Assembly: GCA_018500105.2 (NCBI GenBank)
Contig: JAHBAL020000227.1
Location: 1 to 48,489 of the forward strand
Source: Anaerolineae bacterium
GTDB lineage: Bacteria > Chloroflexota > Anaerolineae > J036 > Brachytrichaceae
Direction of reading: 5' to 3'
DNA: 48,489 nt
Shown one piece after another: positions 7,769 to 15,776 of this stretch. Each line of letters opens with the position of its first letter. Within the stretch, counting starts at the first letter, position 1. The translations under genes were made by a program, and so were the position numbers. A model generated the notes under the pieces. The model searched no databases, was not told the origin of the DNA, and saw only the letters and a list, made by a program, of their open reading frames with translations.

Positions 7769-8695
7769 ATGAAAAAGTTATTAGTTGGTATCGTTAGTGG
7801 GTTACTCATCGTGGGGGGAGGGTTATGGCTTATTAACCGACAAAATATTTCCACTATCCCCTTAATCCCACTCAGTGATGTTCGTATCAATGAACAACTC
7901 TCCAATCCTGGAAAAGATGACGAAATGATTGCAAAAACCATAGAGAACAGGCTCAAAGAGATGGGATTGGTATATAAGGGGATTAGAACAAAAATTCAAA
8001 CAGATCCATTAATTACCTATACTTGTTGGATTATTAAACTAAGAATGCCTGTTAAAAATGCTGAAAATGAACTACAAGTTACATGGGATAGGATACTTGC
8101 TGGACACGCAATCGTTAATTTACGACGCGAGGGTATATCCATTCCTTGCTGGGGCTTTGATGCCGTTGATGACGCAGACAAATCATTGAACTATATAGGC
8201 TATGGATATGAAAACTTATCGATCATTCGACCCAGAGTAATCACCCCGACACTAGACTTGAGCCCCGGCATCGTAAAACAACAACTTAAAGACACGTTAA
8301 CCCTTGCATTAATGGGGCGCGAGGTGATGGATATCAAAGTGCGCGAATTGAATCCGACCCGCGCAGAGGGCAAGGTGGTTGAAGTGACAGTGCTATCTTC
8401 TCGCGAAGATGTGCTTAGCGGAAAACACTATAAAGCCATAATCGGTTTTACAGATGGAATTTTGAAATTGAACGCTTATAACAAGCTAGATATTGCAATT
8501 GGCAGGTTGATTTTTAAAGATGCGCAAGGCGCTATCCTCTATCAATATCTCCCCAATTTTGATCAAAATCAATTAAATACTTCACAAAGTCCAATCGAAG
8601 GAGCAATTACTCAGCAATCAAATACGAGTAGATTATCCATCCCATCGCTCAATTCGCCTTTGCCATTGCCGACATCCCCAATAAAACGACCATGA
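7769..8695 (+). CDS. hypothetical membrane-anchored protein
   Basis: I do not recognise a family. It is 308 aa with a clear ribosome-binding site (AAAGGAGAC, 8 nt before ATG). The N-terminus MKKLLVGIVSGLLIVGGGLWLI is a single TM anchor or uncleaved signal. The rest is extracytoplasmic, of mixed alpha/beta character. The C-terminus is Ser/Pro/Asn-rich and looks disordered. Codon use and base composition are AT-richer than pheA and the caspase gene on either side, suggesting horizontal gain. It is followed after 50 bp by a second small ORF on the same strand. Confidence 0.65.
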   Translation: MKKLLVGIVSGLLIVGGGLWLINRQNISTIPLIPLSDVRINEQLSNPGKDDEMIAKTIENRLKEMGLVYKGIRTKIQTDPLITYTCWIIKLRMPVKNAENELQVTWDRILAGHAIVNLRREGISIPCWGFDAVDDADKSLNYIGYGYENLSIIRPRVITPTLDLSPGIVKQQLKDTLTLALMGREVMDIKVRELNPTRAEGKVVEVTVLSSREDVLSGKHYKAIIGFTDGILKLNAYNKLDIAIGRLIFKDAQGAILYQYLPNFDQNQLNTSQSPIEGAITQQSNTSRLSIPSLNSPLPLPTSPIKRP

Positions 8696-8745
8696 TATTC
8701 CCTTTATTCGTTTAATGCCAGAAATCAGAAAATAGGAGTTGAAAT

Positions 8746-8928
8746 ATGAGAAATTTAATCACGGTCATTGGGGGCATATTTTCTTTTGGGTTCGTCCCCA
8801 TTCGCTTGTCAGCACAGGTGCCAATGGAGAGGGCGCATATTCAGAAGATGCAACGGGATCTGGGGATAGGCTATATGCTTATGAAGGCATTCCTAATTAA
8901 AATTAAGGAAACCAGACTTATGGTGTAA
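8746..8928 (+). CDS. small hypothetical protein, possibly a truncated remnant
   Basis: Sixty aa with a good AGGAG ribosome-binding site 7 nt before the ATG. The first 24 residues resemble a signal peptide ending in an AQVP-type cleavage region. The remainder is basic and short. It could be a true small secreted protein, or the 5' remnant of a longer gene truncated downstream. It shares strand and low GC with the ORF before it and ends just before a strong hairpin. No family recognised. Confidence 0.4.
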   Translation: MRNLITVIGGIFSFGFVPIRLSAQVPMERAHIQKMQRDLGIGYMLMKAFLIKIKETRLMV

Positions 8929-8932
8929 CAAA

Positions 8933-8967
8933 AACAAGGGCCGATTGGAATACAATCGGCCCTTGTT
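8933..8967. terminator. bidirectional intrinsic terminator
   Basis: Perfect 15-bp stem AACAAGGGCCGATTG / CAATCGGCCCTTGTT with a 5-nt loop, between two convergent units (plus-strand small ORF and minus-strand rpmG). Confidence 0.8.
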
Positions 8968-8985
8968 ACATTTAATCACAACGAC

Positions 8986-9150
8986 TTATTTCTCTTCCTT
9001 ATAAGCCACATGCTTGCGCAAAAATGGGTCATAGCGGCGCAATTCGATGCGCGATGGGTCATTCTTGCGGTTCTTCTCGGTCAAATAAAAATGACCGCTC
9101 TCGGTGCTCTTCAAGCGAATATGAATCCGCACGCCTTTCTTCTTAGCCAT
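8986..9150 (-). CDS. rpmG: 50S ribosomal protein L33 (too short for the ORF track)
   Basis: Translating the minus strand from the ATG at 9150 gives a 54-aa protein. It begins [17 protein letters not shown] and ends [12 protein letters not shown], with [17 protein letters not shown] between (written here from the reading TEKNRKND). This is a complete L33. It lacks the CxxC pairs of the zinc-binding form, so it is the Cys-free type. It binds near the E site of the large subunit. The gene lies 34 bp downstream of rpsR on the same strand, so the two are probably co-transcribed and end at the hairpin at 8933-8967. Confidence 0.93.
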   Translation of the reverse strand: MAKKKGVRIHIRLKSTESGHFYLTEKNRKNDPSRIELRRYDPFLRKHVAYKEEK

Positions 9151-9184
9151 GTCAACCTCTTAAATTAAAAAAAACAATCAACCA

Positions 9185-9529
9185 TTACGGACGAGGAGCG
9201 CCAGCAACTGGAACCAAGGCCAACACACGAGCACGCTTGATGGCCGTAGCCAAAAGGCGTTGATTGCGGGCGTTTAGCCCGGTGCGACGGCGAGGCATAA
9301 TCTTGCCTTGTTGATTCACATAGCGGCGTAGCACTTCAAAGTCCTTATAATCGGGCACTTTGCCGCTGGCAGCAAATTCGTCAATGCGCTTGGGGCGCAC
9401 AGCCTCTTTATTAATATTGTTGTAGTTGCTCGCGTTACCATCTGGGCGAAACCCACCCTTCTTGGCAATCTTCTTCTTTGGCTTCATGCTGTCATCAGCA
9501 CCAGTCGCGCTTGGAATGTCGTTATCCAC
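9185..9529 (-). CDS. rpsR: 30S ribosomal protein S18
   Basis: Small-subunit protein that binds with S6 on the 16S central domain. The S18 core is clear: [32 protein letters not shown] and the tail [13 protein letters not shown]. The listed frame starts with GTG at 9529 and gives 114 aa, longer than usual because of an N-terminal lead of about 40 residues. An internal ATG at 9487 ([12 protein letters not shown]) would give 100 aa. The GTG has an AAGGAG 12 nt upstream, which is rather far; the ATG has only a weak GGTG. The start is therefore uncertain. The leader contains two GAGTAAC-like heptamers, one overlapping the SD. Confidence 0.93.
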   Translation of the reverse strand: MDNDIPSATGADDSMKPKKKIAKKGGFRPDGNASNYNNINKEAVRPKRIDEFAASGKVPDYKDFEVLRRYVNQQGKIMPRRRTGLNARNQRLLATAIKRARVLALVPVAGAPRP

Positions 9530-9785
9530 GTTTACTCGTTACTCCTTAACTCTCGTGATGTATTGCGTTAACACATACATCAACCACCTTTTAAAAATAA
9601 GCGATGTATTTTAGCATAGATTCAGTTGCCACAACGAAATTTTAAGCCAGTTGTTGCATTGCCGCGACGACGCTATTCTTTCGAAAAGAGATAGCCAAAC
9701 GAAAGACCCACGCTTTTTTAGATACAATTTAACTAGAACACTGACATTTCAACCACAACGGTAAACCGTTATCCAGCGATTTCTT

Positions 9786-10859
9786 ATGACAAAAAAATTT
9801 ACCAACGGATACGCCCTGTTAATTTCGGTAGACGAAAATAGTGTGCCAAACTGGGCCTTGCCCGACGTGCTGAAAGATGTGAATGCGCTGCGTGATGTGC
9901 TCATTCACCCGCAACGGTGTGGGTATGACCCGAAAAAGGTGCGCGTGATTGCTGGTGCAAAGGCGACACGGCAAGGCATTTTCGATGGCCTAGCATGGCT
10001 GGCAAACAACTTGGCTGCCGACACAAGCGGTAACGCGACCGCGCTGGTCTATTACACCGGTCACGGTTGGCGTGATCCAAATCGCAATCCCCCCGAATTT
10101 TATTTCATCCCCTACGACGTAAAACCGACCAGTGTCGCGGCACGGGCGCTGGCAGCCCGCGATTTTGCCGCCGAAGTGGCAGCATTGCAGCCAAAACGTT
10201 TGTTTGTGGTGCTCGATTGCTGCCATGCAGCCGGGGCCGATGTCAAAGACTTGACCGCAATTGGCAACGCCATCAGCAGCGCCATGCCAGTGCAGGTGGT
10301 GTTGGCAAATGAGGCCGAGGCGACGGCTGACATTACGCCGACGGGTGGCAAAGACTTGAGCGAATTGGCGTTGGGAGCGGGGCGGGCCATTCTTAGCTCG
10401 TCGCAGGCAGCAGAAAAGTCATGGCTGCGCAAAGATGGCAGCATGAGCGTCTTTACCTATTACCTGATTGAGGCACTGACCGGCCACGCGCAGCCAGCCG
10501 GTGGCGCAAACGAAGTGCTGGTGTCAGATGTCATGAGCCATGTTTACCGTAATGTGCCAAAATTGGTGCAGGCCGAACGTAATCAGCCACAGCACCCCGA
10601 CTATCAGGTGAGTGGCAATTTTCCGGTGGCGTTGCTGTTGGGCGGCAAAGGTTTGGCGGCGGGGCAAGCCGCGCCTGACCCGTTGCAATCGCCTAAACCC
10701 AGTGCCCGCGCCATCAAAATTACAGTTGGCGATGGTGTGGCGATTGTTGGCGATAATAATTTGGCAGCCGGCGCGGGTGGGGTGGTGGTGGGCGGTAGCG
10801 TTGGCGGCAGCATCACAACGGCAGTGCAACCCAAGCCACACAAGCCGCGTTTGCGTTAA
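9786..10859 (+). CDS. caspase-like (peptidase C14 / metacaspase-type) protein with Gly-rich C-terminal tail
   Basis: Predicted cytoplasmic cysteine protease, 357 aa. The p20-type fold runs from NGYALLISVDEN to about residue 270. The catalytic His is in YYTGHGW (H93) and the catalytic Cys in LDCCHAAG (C146), so the dyad is intact. No other recruitment or sensor domain is fused upstream. After a short linker the last 50 residues form a Gly/Val/Asn-rich stretch (KITVGDGVAIVGDNN, GGVVVGGSVGGSITT). I know this kind of tail from proteins near bacterial NTPase/protease conflict systems, although I cannot search for it here. It stands alone between ribosomal protein genes and a polyamine transporter. 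Whether it acts in stress response, regulated death or defence cannot be decided. Confidence 0.85.
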   Translation: MTKKFTNGYALLISVDENSVPNWALPDVLKDVNALRDVLIHPQRCGYDPKKVRVIAGAKATRQGIFDGLAWLANNLAADTSGNATALVYYTGHGWRDPNRNPPEFYFIPYDVKPTSVAARALAARDFAAEVAALQPKRLFVVLDCCHAAGADVKDLTAIGNAISSAMPVQVVLANEAEATADITPTGGKDLSELALGAGRAILSSSQAAEKSWLRKDGSMSVFTYYLIEALTGHAQPAGGANEVLVSDVMSHVYRNVPKLVQAERNQPQHPDYQVSGNFPVALLLGGKGLAAGQAAPDPLQSPKPSARAIKITVGDGVAIVGDNNLAAGAGGVVVGGSVGGSITTAVQPKPHKPRLR

Positions 10860-10936
10860 ACCGCAACTTTGCACTCGCATAAGCATCAATAAAACGTATA
10901 TAATCGAGTGATCTTTTAATCTCTATCTCATACGAT

Positions 10937-12037
10937 ATGGCACAACCTCAAGCTGATTTTGCGGTAGAACTCCGTGATGTGGTGAAACAATTCGGCGATG
11001 TCGCCGCAGTAGACCACGTATCTATGGCGATTCGCCAAAAAGAATTCTTTTCGATGCTTGGCCCATCGGGCTGTGGCAAAACCACTTGTTTGCGGATGAT
11101 CGCTGGGTTCGAGCAGCCCACCAAAGGCGATTTGCGCATTAATGGTCTTTCAATGGGCAACGTGCCCGCTTTTCAACGCAATGTGAATACGGTTTTCCAA
11201 TCATATGCGTTGTTTCCTCATTTAACAGTGGCGCAAAATGTGGGGTTTGGGCTGGAAATGAAGCGGGTTGCAACCGACGAGATCAAACGCCGTGTGAAAG
11301 AGGCGCTTGAATTGGTGCGTTTGCCACAATTGGCAGATCGGCATCCGAAGCAAATGTCGGGTGGGCAGCAGCAGCGTGTGGCCTTGGCGCGGGCCTTGGT
11401 CAATCGCCCACAAGTGTTGTTGCTCGATGAGCCGCTGGGGGCGCTCGATTTGAAATTGCGCAAGGAAATGCAAATTGAACTAAAAAATTTGCAAACACAA
11501 GTGGGGATTACGTTTATTTACGTTACCCACGATCAAGAAGAAGCGCTGACCATGAGCGACCGTATTTGTGTGATGAGTCGAGGCAAGGCCTTGCAAATTG
11601 GCTCGCCGCTCGAAATTTATGAGCGCCCAAATTGTCGTTTCGTGGCCGATTTTATCGGCGAAACCAACTTTTTGGATGGCAAAGTGATGCGCATTGATGG
11701 CGAATTTGCTGAAATTGAGGTGGCGGGGCGCAAATTTGTTGGGCGTGTCGGCGAAGGGGCGCGTGTGGGCGATAACGCCACGATGTCAATTCGCCCAGAA
11801 AAGATGCTGTTGGTAGATAAGCCAACACCGGGCGCGTTGAATACCTACGAAACGCGTGTCGCCTCAATTGCTTATGTCGGCTCAGATACGCGGGTCATTG
11901 TGCGTTTGGGCGACATCCAACTCGACGTGTGGGAGCAAAATTCACAAAGCACCCTCGACCCGTCATACTTCTTTAAGCCGGGCGAAGCGGCTTGGCTCAC
12001 GTTTAAACCCGAAAATGCGCTTGTCATTAAGGATTAA
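10937..12037 (+). CDS. potA: polyamine-type ABC transporter ATP-binding protein
   Basis: ATPase subunit of a spermidine/putrescine-family importer, 366 aa. Walker A is GPSGCGKTT, the Q-loop is in VFQSYALFPHLTV, the signature is MSGGQQQRVALARAL, Walker B is VLLLDEPLGALD and the H-loop is FIYVTHDQEEA. After residue 240 comes a TOBE-type C-terminal domain (FLDGKVMRIDGEFAEIEVAG; MSIRPEKMLLV), as in PotA and FbpC. A TATAAT-like box at 10899-10904 lies 32 bp before the ATG. The permease gene begins 4 bp after the stop. Substrate assignment rests on overall PotA resemblance only. Confidence 0.88.
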   Translation: MAQPQADFAVELRDVVKQFGDVAAVDHVSMAIRQKEFFSMLGPSGCGKTTCLRMIAGFEQPTKGDLRINGLSMGNVPAFQRNVNTVFQSYALFPHLTVAQNVGFGLEMKRVATDEIKRRVKEALELVRLPQLADRHPKQMSGGQQQRVALARALVNRPQVLLLDEPLGALDLKLRKEMQIELKNLQTQVGITFIYVTHDQEEALTMSDRICVMSRGKALQIGSPLEIYERPNCRFVADFIGETNFLDGKVMRIDGEFAEIEVAGRKFVGRVGEGARVGDNATMSIRPEKMLLVDKPTPGALNTYETRVASIAYVGSDTRVIVRLGDIQLDVWEQNSQSTLDPSYFFKPGEAAWLTFKPENALVIKD

Positions 12038-12041
12038 TGCG

Positions 12042-12905
12042 ATGTCAACTCAAAACCCCTCAACCCGCCTGTTTGGCTTGATGTTTCCCGGCGCTTTTTG
12101 GCTGATCGTGTTCTTCTTTTTGCCGATCACGCTCATTCTTGGCATCAGCTTTATGACCAAAGGCGGCAGCGGTAGCCCAGAATTTCCACTGACCGTCGAG
12201 AATTACAGCCGTGTTTTTGGCGAAGAATATTTGACCCTATTCGGTCGTTCGCTGTGGATTTCGTTGTTGTCTACCATTTTGACTGTCATCATCGCTTTTC
12301 CGGTCACGATATGGATTGTGCGCTTGCCGAAGAAATGGCGTGACTTGGCGGTGTTTTTGGTCATGATTCCATTCTGGACCAACTTTTTGCTGCGCACCTA
12401 CGCCCTACGGTTCATGTTACTCAACGAAGGGCCGGTGATGCGGGCGATTAATGGTGTTTGGGTGGACAGTTTGGGATTTGAAGACCCAATCGAATTGCTA
12501 TTCACTCAGTTTTCAGTGATGTTGGGTTTGGTCTATGGCAATTTGCCGTTTATGATTTTGCCCCTCTACGCCTCACTTGAAAAATTTGACTGGACCTTGC
12601 TCGAAGCTGCGAGCGATCTTGGCGCCAACGTCATGAATTCATTTATGCGAGTCATGTTGCCCCTTACCGCGCCGGGCGTCATCGCCGGCTCGATATTGGT
12701 ATTTGTGCCCGCTATTGGCAACTATGTGACGGTTGAATTGATGGGTGGCGGCAAATCGCAAATGATTGGGCGCACCATCGCCCAGCAATTTAGCACCGCC
12801 AACCATTGGCCTTTTGGTGCTGCGCTCTCGCTCATGATGATGATCGTCGTCACTGCCGCTGCCTTAATTTATTTCCGCGTTGGGCGCGGCGAAAAAGTTC
12901 GATAA
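12042..12905 (+). CDS. potB: polyamine-type ABC transporter permease, PotB-like
   Basis: Inner-membrane subunit, 287 aa, six predicted TM helices. The ORF-track start (11856) runs through the end of potA in another frame. The ATG at 12042 with AAGGA just upstream begins MSTQNPSTRLFGLMFPGAFW, a normal PotB N-terminus. The EAA-type loop is LEKFDWTLLEAASDLGANVMNSF followed by VMLPLTAPGVIAGS. The gene ends at a strong terminator. No PotC-like second permease and no PotD-like binding protein follow, so the operon here is only potAB. Confidence 0.9.
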   Translation: MSTQNPSTRLFGLMFPGAFWLIVFFFLPITLILGISFMTKGGSGSPEFPLTVENYSRVFGEEYLTLFGRSLWISLLSTILTVIIAFPVTIWIVRLPKKWRDLAVFLVMIPFWTNFLLRTYALRFMLLNEGPVMRAINGVWVDSLGFEDPIELLFTQFSVMLGLVYGNLPFMILPLYASLEKFDWTLLEAASDLGANVMNSFMRVMLPLTAPGVIAGSILVFVPAIGNYVTVELMGGGKSQMIGRTIAQQFSTANHWPFGAALSLMMMIVVTAAALIYFRVGRGEKVR

Positions 12906-12933
12906 ATTTTTCGCCGCCCTCTTTAAAATACTG

Positions 12934-12972
12934 ACCACCCTGCCAAGCATATTGCTTGGCAGGGTGGTTTTT
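12934..12972 (+). terminator. intrinsic terminator after potB
   Basis: ACCACCCTGCCAAGC / GCTTGGCAGGGTGGT stem of 15 bp with a 5-nt loop, followed by a T run. It closes the potAB unit. Confidence 0.9.
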
Positions 12973-13085
12973 GTATCTCCGCAATAATTTGAACTTGCCA
13001 TATTTTCGGCTTTTGCATCTGCACAAAAAAACTTGTGCTAGAATATATTGCACGGCCTTAATTTGCCGTTAACTAAAAAGTTTTG

Positions 13086-13122
13086 CAATCCCCCTGCTGG
13101 GTTAAATTCGGCAGGGGGATTG
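13086..13122. other. 12-bp-stem hairpin in the potB/GNAT gap
   Basis: CAATCCCCCTGC and GCAGGGGGATTG flank 13 nt. The gap 12973-13185 also holds the dyads GCACAA-N6-TTGTGC (about 13020-13038) and TTCTCAC-N5-GTGAGAA (about 13140), which look like operator or leader elements. No T tract follows the large hairpin, so an attenuator or stabiliser is as likely as a terminator. Confidence 0.5.
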
Positions 13123-13185
13123 TGGAATCTAATTACCGATTCTCACCAAGTGTGAGAAAACTATGAGGTGAATAAGTCAAACGAA

Positions 13186-13287
13186 ATGAAAAAAGTGTGT
13201 GAACAAATGCAACTCGTCAATAAACGCATTGTCACAGGCACGATTGCTAGCGCTGTCAAGTCGGTGCGGCAGGGAGCGCCTGTATGA
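13186..13287 (+). CDS. possible 33-codon leader ORF upstream of the GNAT gene
   Basis: ATG at 13186, then MKKVCEQMQLVNKR and a TGA at 13285. It is in the same frame as the GNAT gene that starts 39 bp later. A GAGGTG lies about 14 nt upstream, which is too far for a strong site. It could be a leader peptide, a decayed 5' end of the acetyltransferase gene, or chance. Very uncertain. Confidence 0.2.
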   Translation: MKKVCEQMQLVNKRIVTGTIASAVKSVRQGAPV

Positions 13288-13326
13288 GCCTGTATAGGAA
13301 CCGGCCTATCTCCGGAATGGTGTACC

Positions 13327-14025
13327 TTGAGTGACATATTTATTACAACTACCCGCCCAGATCACTTGTTGGGCTGCGCTGCACTCCAAGCAGTGTGTTT
13401 TCCTTACGTCAGTAAAGACGCGCTATTTACCGAAGCGCATATTGCCAATCATATTTTGCTGTTCCCCGAAGGGCAGTTTGTGGCAATTGATCGAAATAAC
13501 GGTAAGGTTGTCGGTATGACAGCCGGATTCCGAACCCACGATCAGCTCGAACAGCATCGAGGCCACGATTACGCACATGCAACCAGCGATGGCTGGTTCA
13601 CCAATCATGACCTGCACGGTGTTTATTATTACGGCGGTGACATGAGTGTGCATCCCGATTATCGCGGCAAGGGCATCGCCCGCAAATTTTATGATGCACG
13701 TAAGGCATTGTGCAAGCGTTTGGGGCTAAAAGGCCAAATTATTGGCGGCATGATTCCCGGTTTTGTCAACTATAAACAGGCGATGAACGTATATGAATAT
13801 GCCTGCCATGTGATTGCTGGCAATATTTTTGACCCCACCATGACGCCCCAGCTCCGTAATGGCTTCATTTGGCGCGGCATGATTCCAAATTATTTGCATG
13901 ACCCACCGACCGATGGTTGGGCTACGCTCATGGAATGCCCAAACCCCGACTATGTTGACCGCAAGCGCTCAGTCGTTGGTCATCAATGGGGTAGCGACGC
14001 CAGCAAGTGGCATCTTTTGATTTAA
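13327..14025 (+). CDS. GNAT-family N-acetyltransferase
   Basis: Cytoplasmic acetyl-CoA-dependent acyltransferase, 232 aa. The acetyl-CoA pyrophosphate-binding motif A is MSVHPDYRGKGIARKFYDARK near residues 104-124, with the R-G-K-G-I-A signature intact. The N-terminal third carries a FVAIDRNNGKVVGMTAGF strand pair typical of the fold. The C-terminal 90 residues, with PNYLHDPPTDGWATLMECPNP, are an extension I do not recognise. The start codon is TTG; no ATG is available in frame before the conserved fold, and no good SD is visible. The substrate is unknown. It converges with the M20 peptidase gene across a heptamer array. Confidence 0.8.
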   Translation: MSDIFITTTRPDHLLGCAALQAVCFPYVSKDALFTEAHIANHILLFPEGQFVAIDRNNGKVVGMTAGFRTHDQLEQHRGHDYAHATSDGWFTNHDLHGVYYYGGDMSVHPDYRGKGIARKFYDARKALCKRLGLKGQIIGGMIPGFVNYKQAMNVYEYACHVIAGNIFDPTMTPQLRNGFIWRGMIPNYLHDPPTDGWATLMECPNPDYVDRKRSVVGHQWGSDASKWHLLI

Positions 14026-14027
14026 AA

Positions 14028-14237
14028 GTTGCAGGTGGCAGGTTGCAAAGTTGTAAAGTTGCAGAGTTGCAGAGTTGCAGGTTGAAAGTGATCACCTGTC
14101 ACCTGCCACCTGCCACCTGCAACTCTGCTACCTGCCACCTGCCACCTGCAACTCTGCTACCTGCCACCTGCAACTCTGCTACCTGCCACCTGCAACTCTG
14201 CTACCTGCCACCTGCAACCTACAACTCTGCCACTTTG
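14028..14237. repeat. inverted array of GTTGCAG/GTGGCAG heptamers between convergent genes
   Basis: Left side: AGTTGCAGGTGGCAGGTTGC and more GTTGCAG copies. Right side: the complements CACCTGCCACCTGCAACTCTG repeated about six times. The period is 7 bp. The array contains the TAG stop of the minus-strand M20 gene and abuts the GNAT stop. ORFs such as those reading CHLPPATCNSATC are array translations. Confidence 0.95.
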
Positions 14238-15553
14238 CCACACCACTGCATCAAAAAGGCAGCGAGGACGCGGGTGGTGTCTATGACGGAGTCGAGTTCG
14301 ACATATTCGTTTGCGCCGTGTAAATTTGCGCCTTTTGGCCCCCAAGCAAAGGCGGGCACACCATAAAGTTGGGCGAAACGAGTGTCGAGGCCAGCCGTCA
14401 TACCCATGATGGTGGGCAATGGGTCGGGGCCGCCGCGCACCGATTGCACCAACTGCACAAATTCTTGCACAAACGGGTGGTTCTCGTCTTGCACCCAAGG
14501 GTCAGTATGCCAGCCGAAATATTCGATTTTCGGTGGATGGGCGCGGAGCCAAGCACTATTTTGGCTGATGGCGTGAACCCGCGCCGCGATCTCGGCCTTG
14601 ATGCCTTGCTCGGTTTCGCCGGGGATAAACGACATGCGCACCGCGATTTCGCAGCGGCCCGGCACCGTGCTAGGCCAATCGCCGGCTTGCACCATGCCCA
14701 CATTCAAATGGCATGATCGGCGGGCGGCGGGGTTGCTGCGTTCAAATGGCTCATAGTGTTTTGTCGCGGCGCGTTCTTTGTCCCATTCACCCAACATGCT
14801 AATGATGGGCGCCGCCTCGACGGCGGCGTTGATGCCGTCATGGGCGCGTCCAGCGTGTGCGCTTTTACCCTCGACGATGACGCGGAAATACAAAATGCCG
14901 GGGTGGGCGATGCACACATCCAACCAGTGCGGCTCGGTGGCAATGAGGCCGTCGGGCAGGCGGCCTTGTTGTTTGGCCCGCTCGAAACACGCCAACGTGC
15001 CGCCGCCGCCGCCGCTTTCTTCTTCGATCACGCTTTGCAAAATGACATCGCCTTTTAGCTTTACGCCGCAGGCTTGCAACGCCTTGACCGCGAACAGGTT
15101 GGCGATCACGCCGCTTTTCATGTCTTGCGTGCCGCGCCCGATCATACGCCCCAGTTTCGAGGTGCTAGATGGGATGATTGTGGCGGCGAATGGGTCGTAA
15201 TGCCACGCCCCCAGTGGCTCGGCAGAGACAAGGTCAGTATGACCATTTAAGGCGATGCTCCGACCGCATGACCCAGCGTGGCTGCTACGCCATGTGCCGA
15301 TGACATTGCGTCGCCCTGCGAACGGAATCCCCGAATCTACAAAGGCCGGGTGTTGGCTGAGTATGGCGTAATCTGGCTCAAATTCGTCAATCTCGAGACC
15401 GGCTTGCTCATATTGCTGGCGCATAAAAGCTTGGGCTGGGGCCTCGTTGCCGATCACGCTGGGGATTTTGACCAGCGCCGCCAGCGTTTGCACGATTTCG
15501 TCTTGATGCGCCTCGATCCAATCTGAAACTTGCTTTAGGTGGGGTTCGTTCAT
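14219..15553 (-). CDS. M20-family metallopeptidase (ArgE/DapE/ACY1-type amidohydrolase)
   Basis: Zinc-dependent deacylase or peptidase, 444 aa, cytoplasmic. The metal-ligand motifs are all present: SIALNGHTDLV (His, then Asp), GRGTQDMKSGVIANL (bridging Asp), SVIEEESGGGGT (catalytic Glu and next Glu ligand), and the C-terminal HGAN His. The dimerisation lid contains the AHAGRAHDGINA segment. The start was moved to ATG 15553: the 37 codons before it in the ORF track (QSTSQPINQSTNQ) are translated heptamer repeat. The stop codon and last residues (KVAEL) lie in the next array. The substrate is probably an N-acyl amino acid, by family. Confidence 0.88.
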   Translation of the reverse strand: MNEPHLKQVSDWIEAHQDEIVQTLAALVKIPSVIGNEAPAQAFMRQQYEQAGLEIDEFEPDYAILSQHPAFVDSGIPFAGRRNVIGTWRSSHAGSCGRSIALNGHTDLVSAEPLGAWHYDPFAATIIPSSTSKLGRMIGRGTQDMKSGVIANLFAVKALQACGVKLKGDVILQSVIEEESGGGGGTLACFERAKQQGRLPDGLIATEPHWLDVCIAHPGILYFRVIVEGKSAHAGRAHDGINAAVEAAPIISMLGEWDKERAATKHYEPFERSNPAARRSCHLNVGMVQAGDWPSTVPGRCEIAVRMSFIPGETEQGIKAEIAARVHAISQNSAWLRAHPPKIEYFGWHTDPWVQDENHPFVQEFVQLVQSVRGGPDPLPTIMGMTAGLDTRFAQLYGVPAFAWGPKGANLHGANEYVELDSVIDTTRVLAAFLMQWCGKVAEL

Positions 15554-15565
15554 AATCAAGAATTT

Positions 15566-15776
15566 CAACTGGCTGACTGGCTGACTGGTTGGTTGGTTGA
15601 TTAGTTGATTGGTTGACTGGTTGATTGGTTGACTGGTTGACTGGCGGTTCAACCAATTAATCAACTAATTAACCAACTAATCAACTAATCAACCAACTAA
15701 TCAACCAACTAATCAACTAATCAACTAATCAACCAACTAATCAACTAATCAACTAATCAACCAACCAATCAACCAG
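15566..15776. repeat. inverted array of GGTTGAT/GGTTGAC heptamers
   Basis: Left: CTGACTGGTTGGTTGGTTGA and many GGTTGATT copies. Right: CAACTAATCAACCAACTAATC repeated for about 120 bp. The centre is near 15650 (GGCGGTTCAACCAATTAATC). It fills the gap between gabT and the M20 gene, and gabT's TGA is its first word. Confidence 0.95.

Noticed and set aside
11856-12041. N-terminal extension of PotB
   Set aside because: It overlaps the end of potA in another frame; the ATG at 12042 has an RBS.
14007-14323. Plus-strand ORFs reading CHLPPATCNSATC
   Set aside because: Translation of the GTTGCAG/CCTGCCA array, not a Cys-rich protein.
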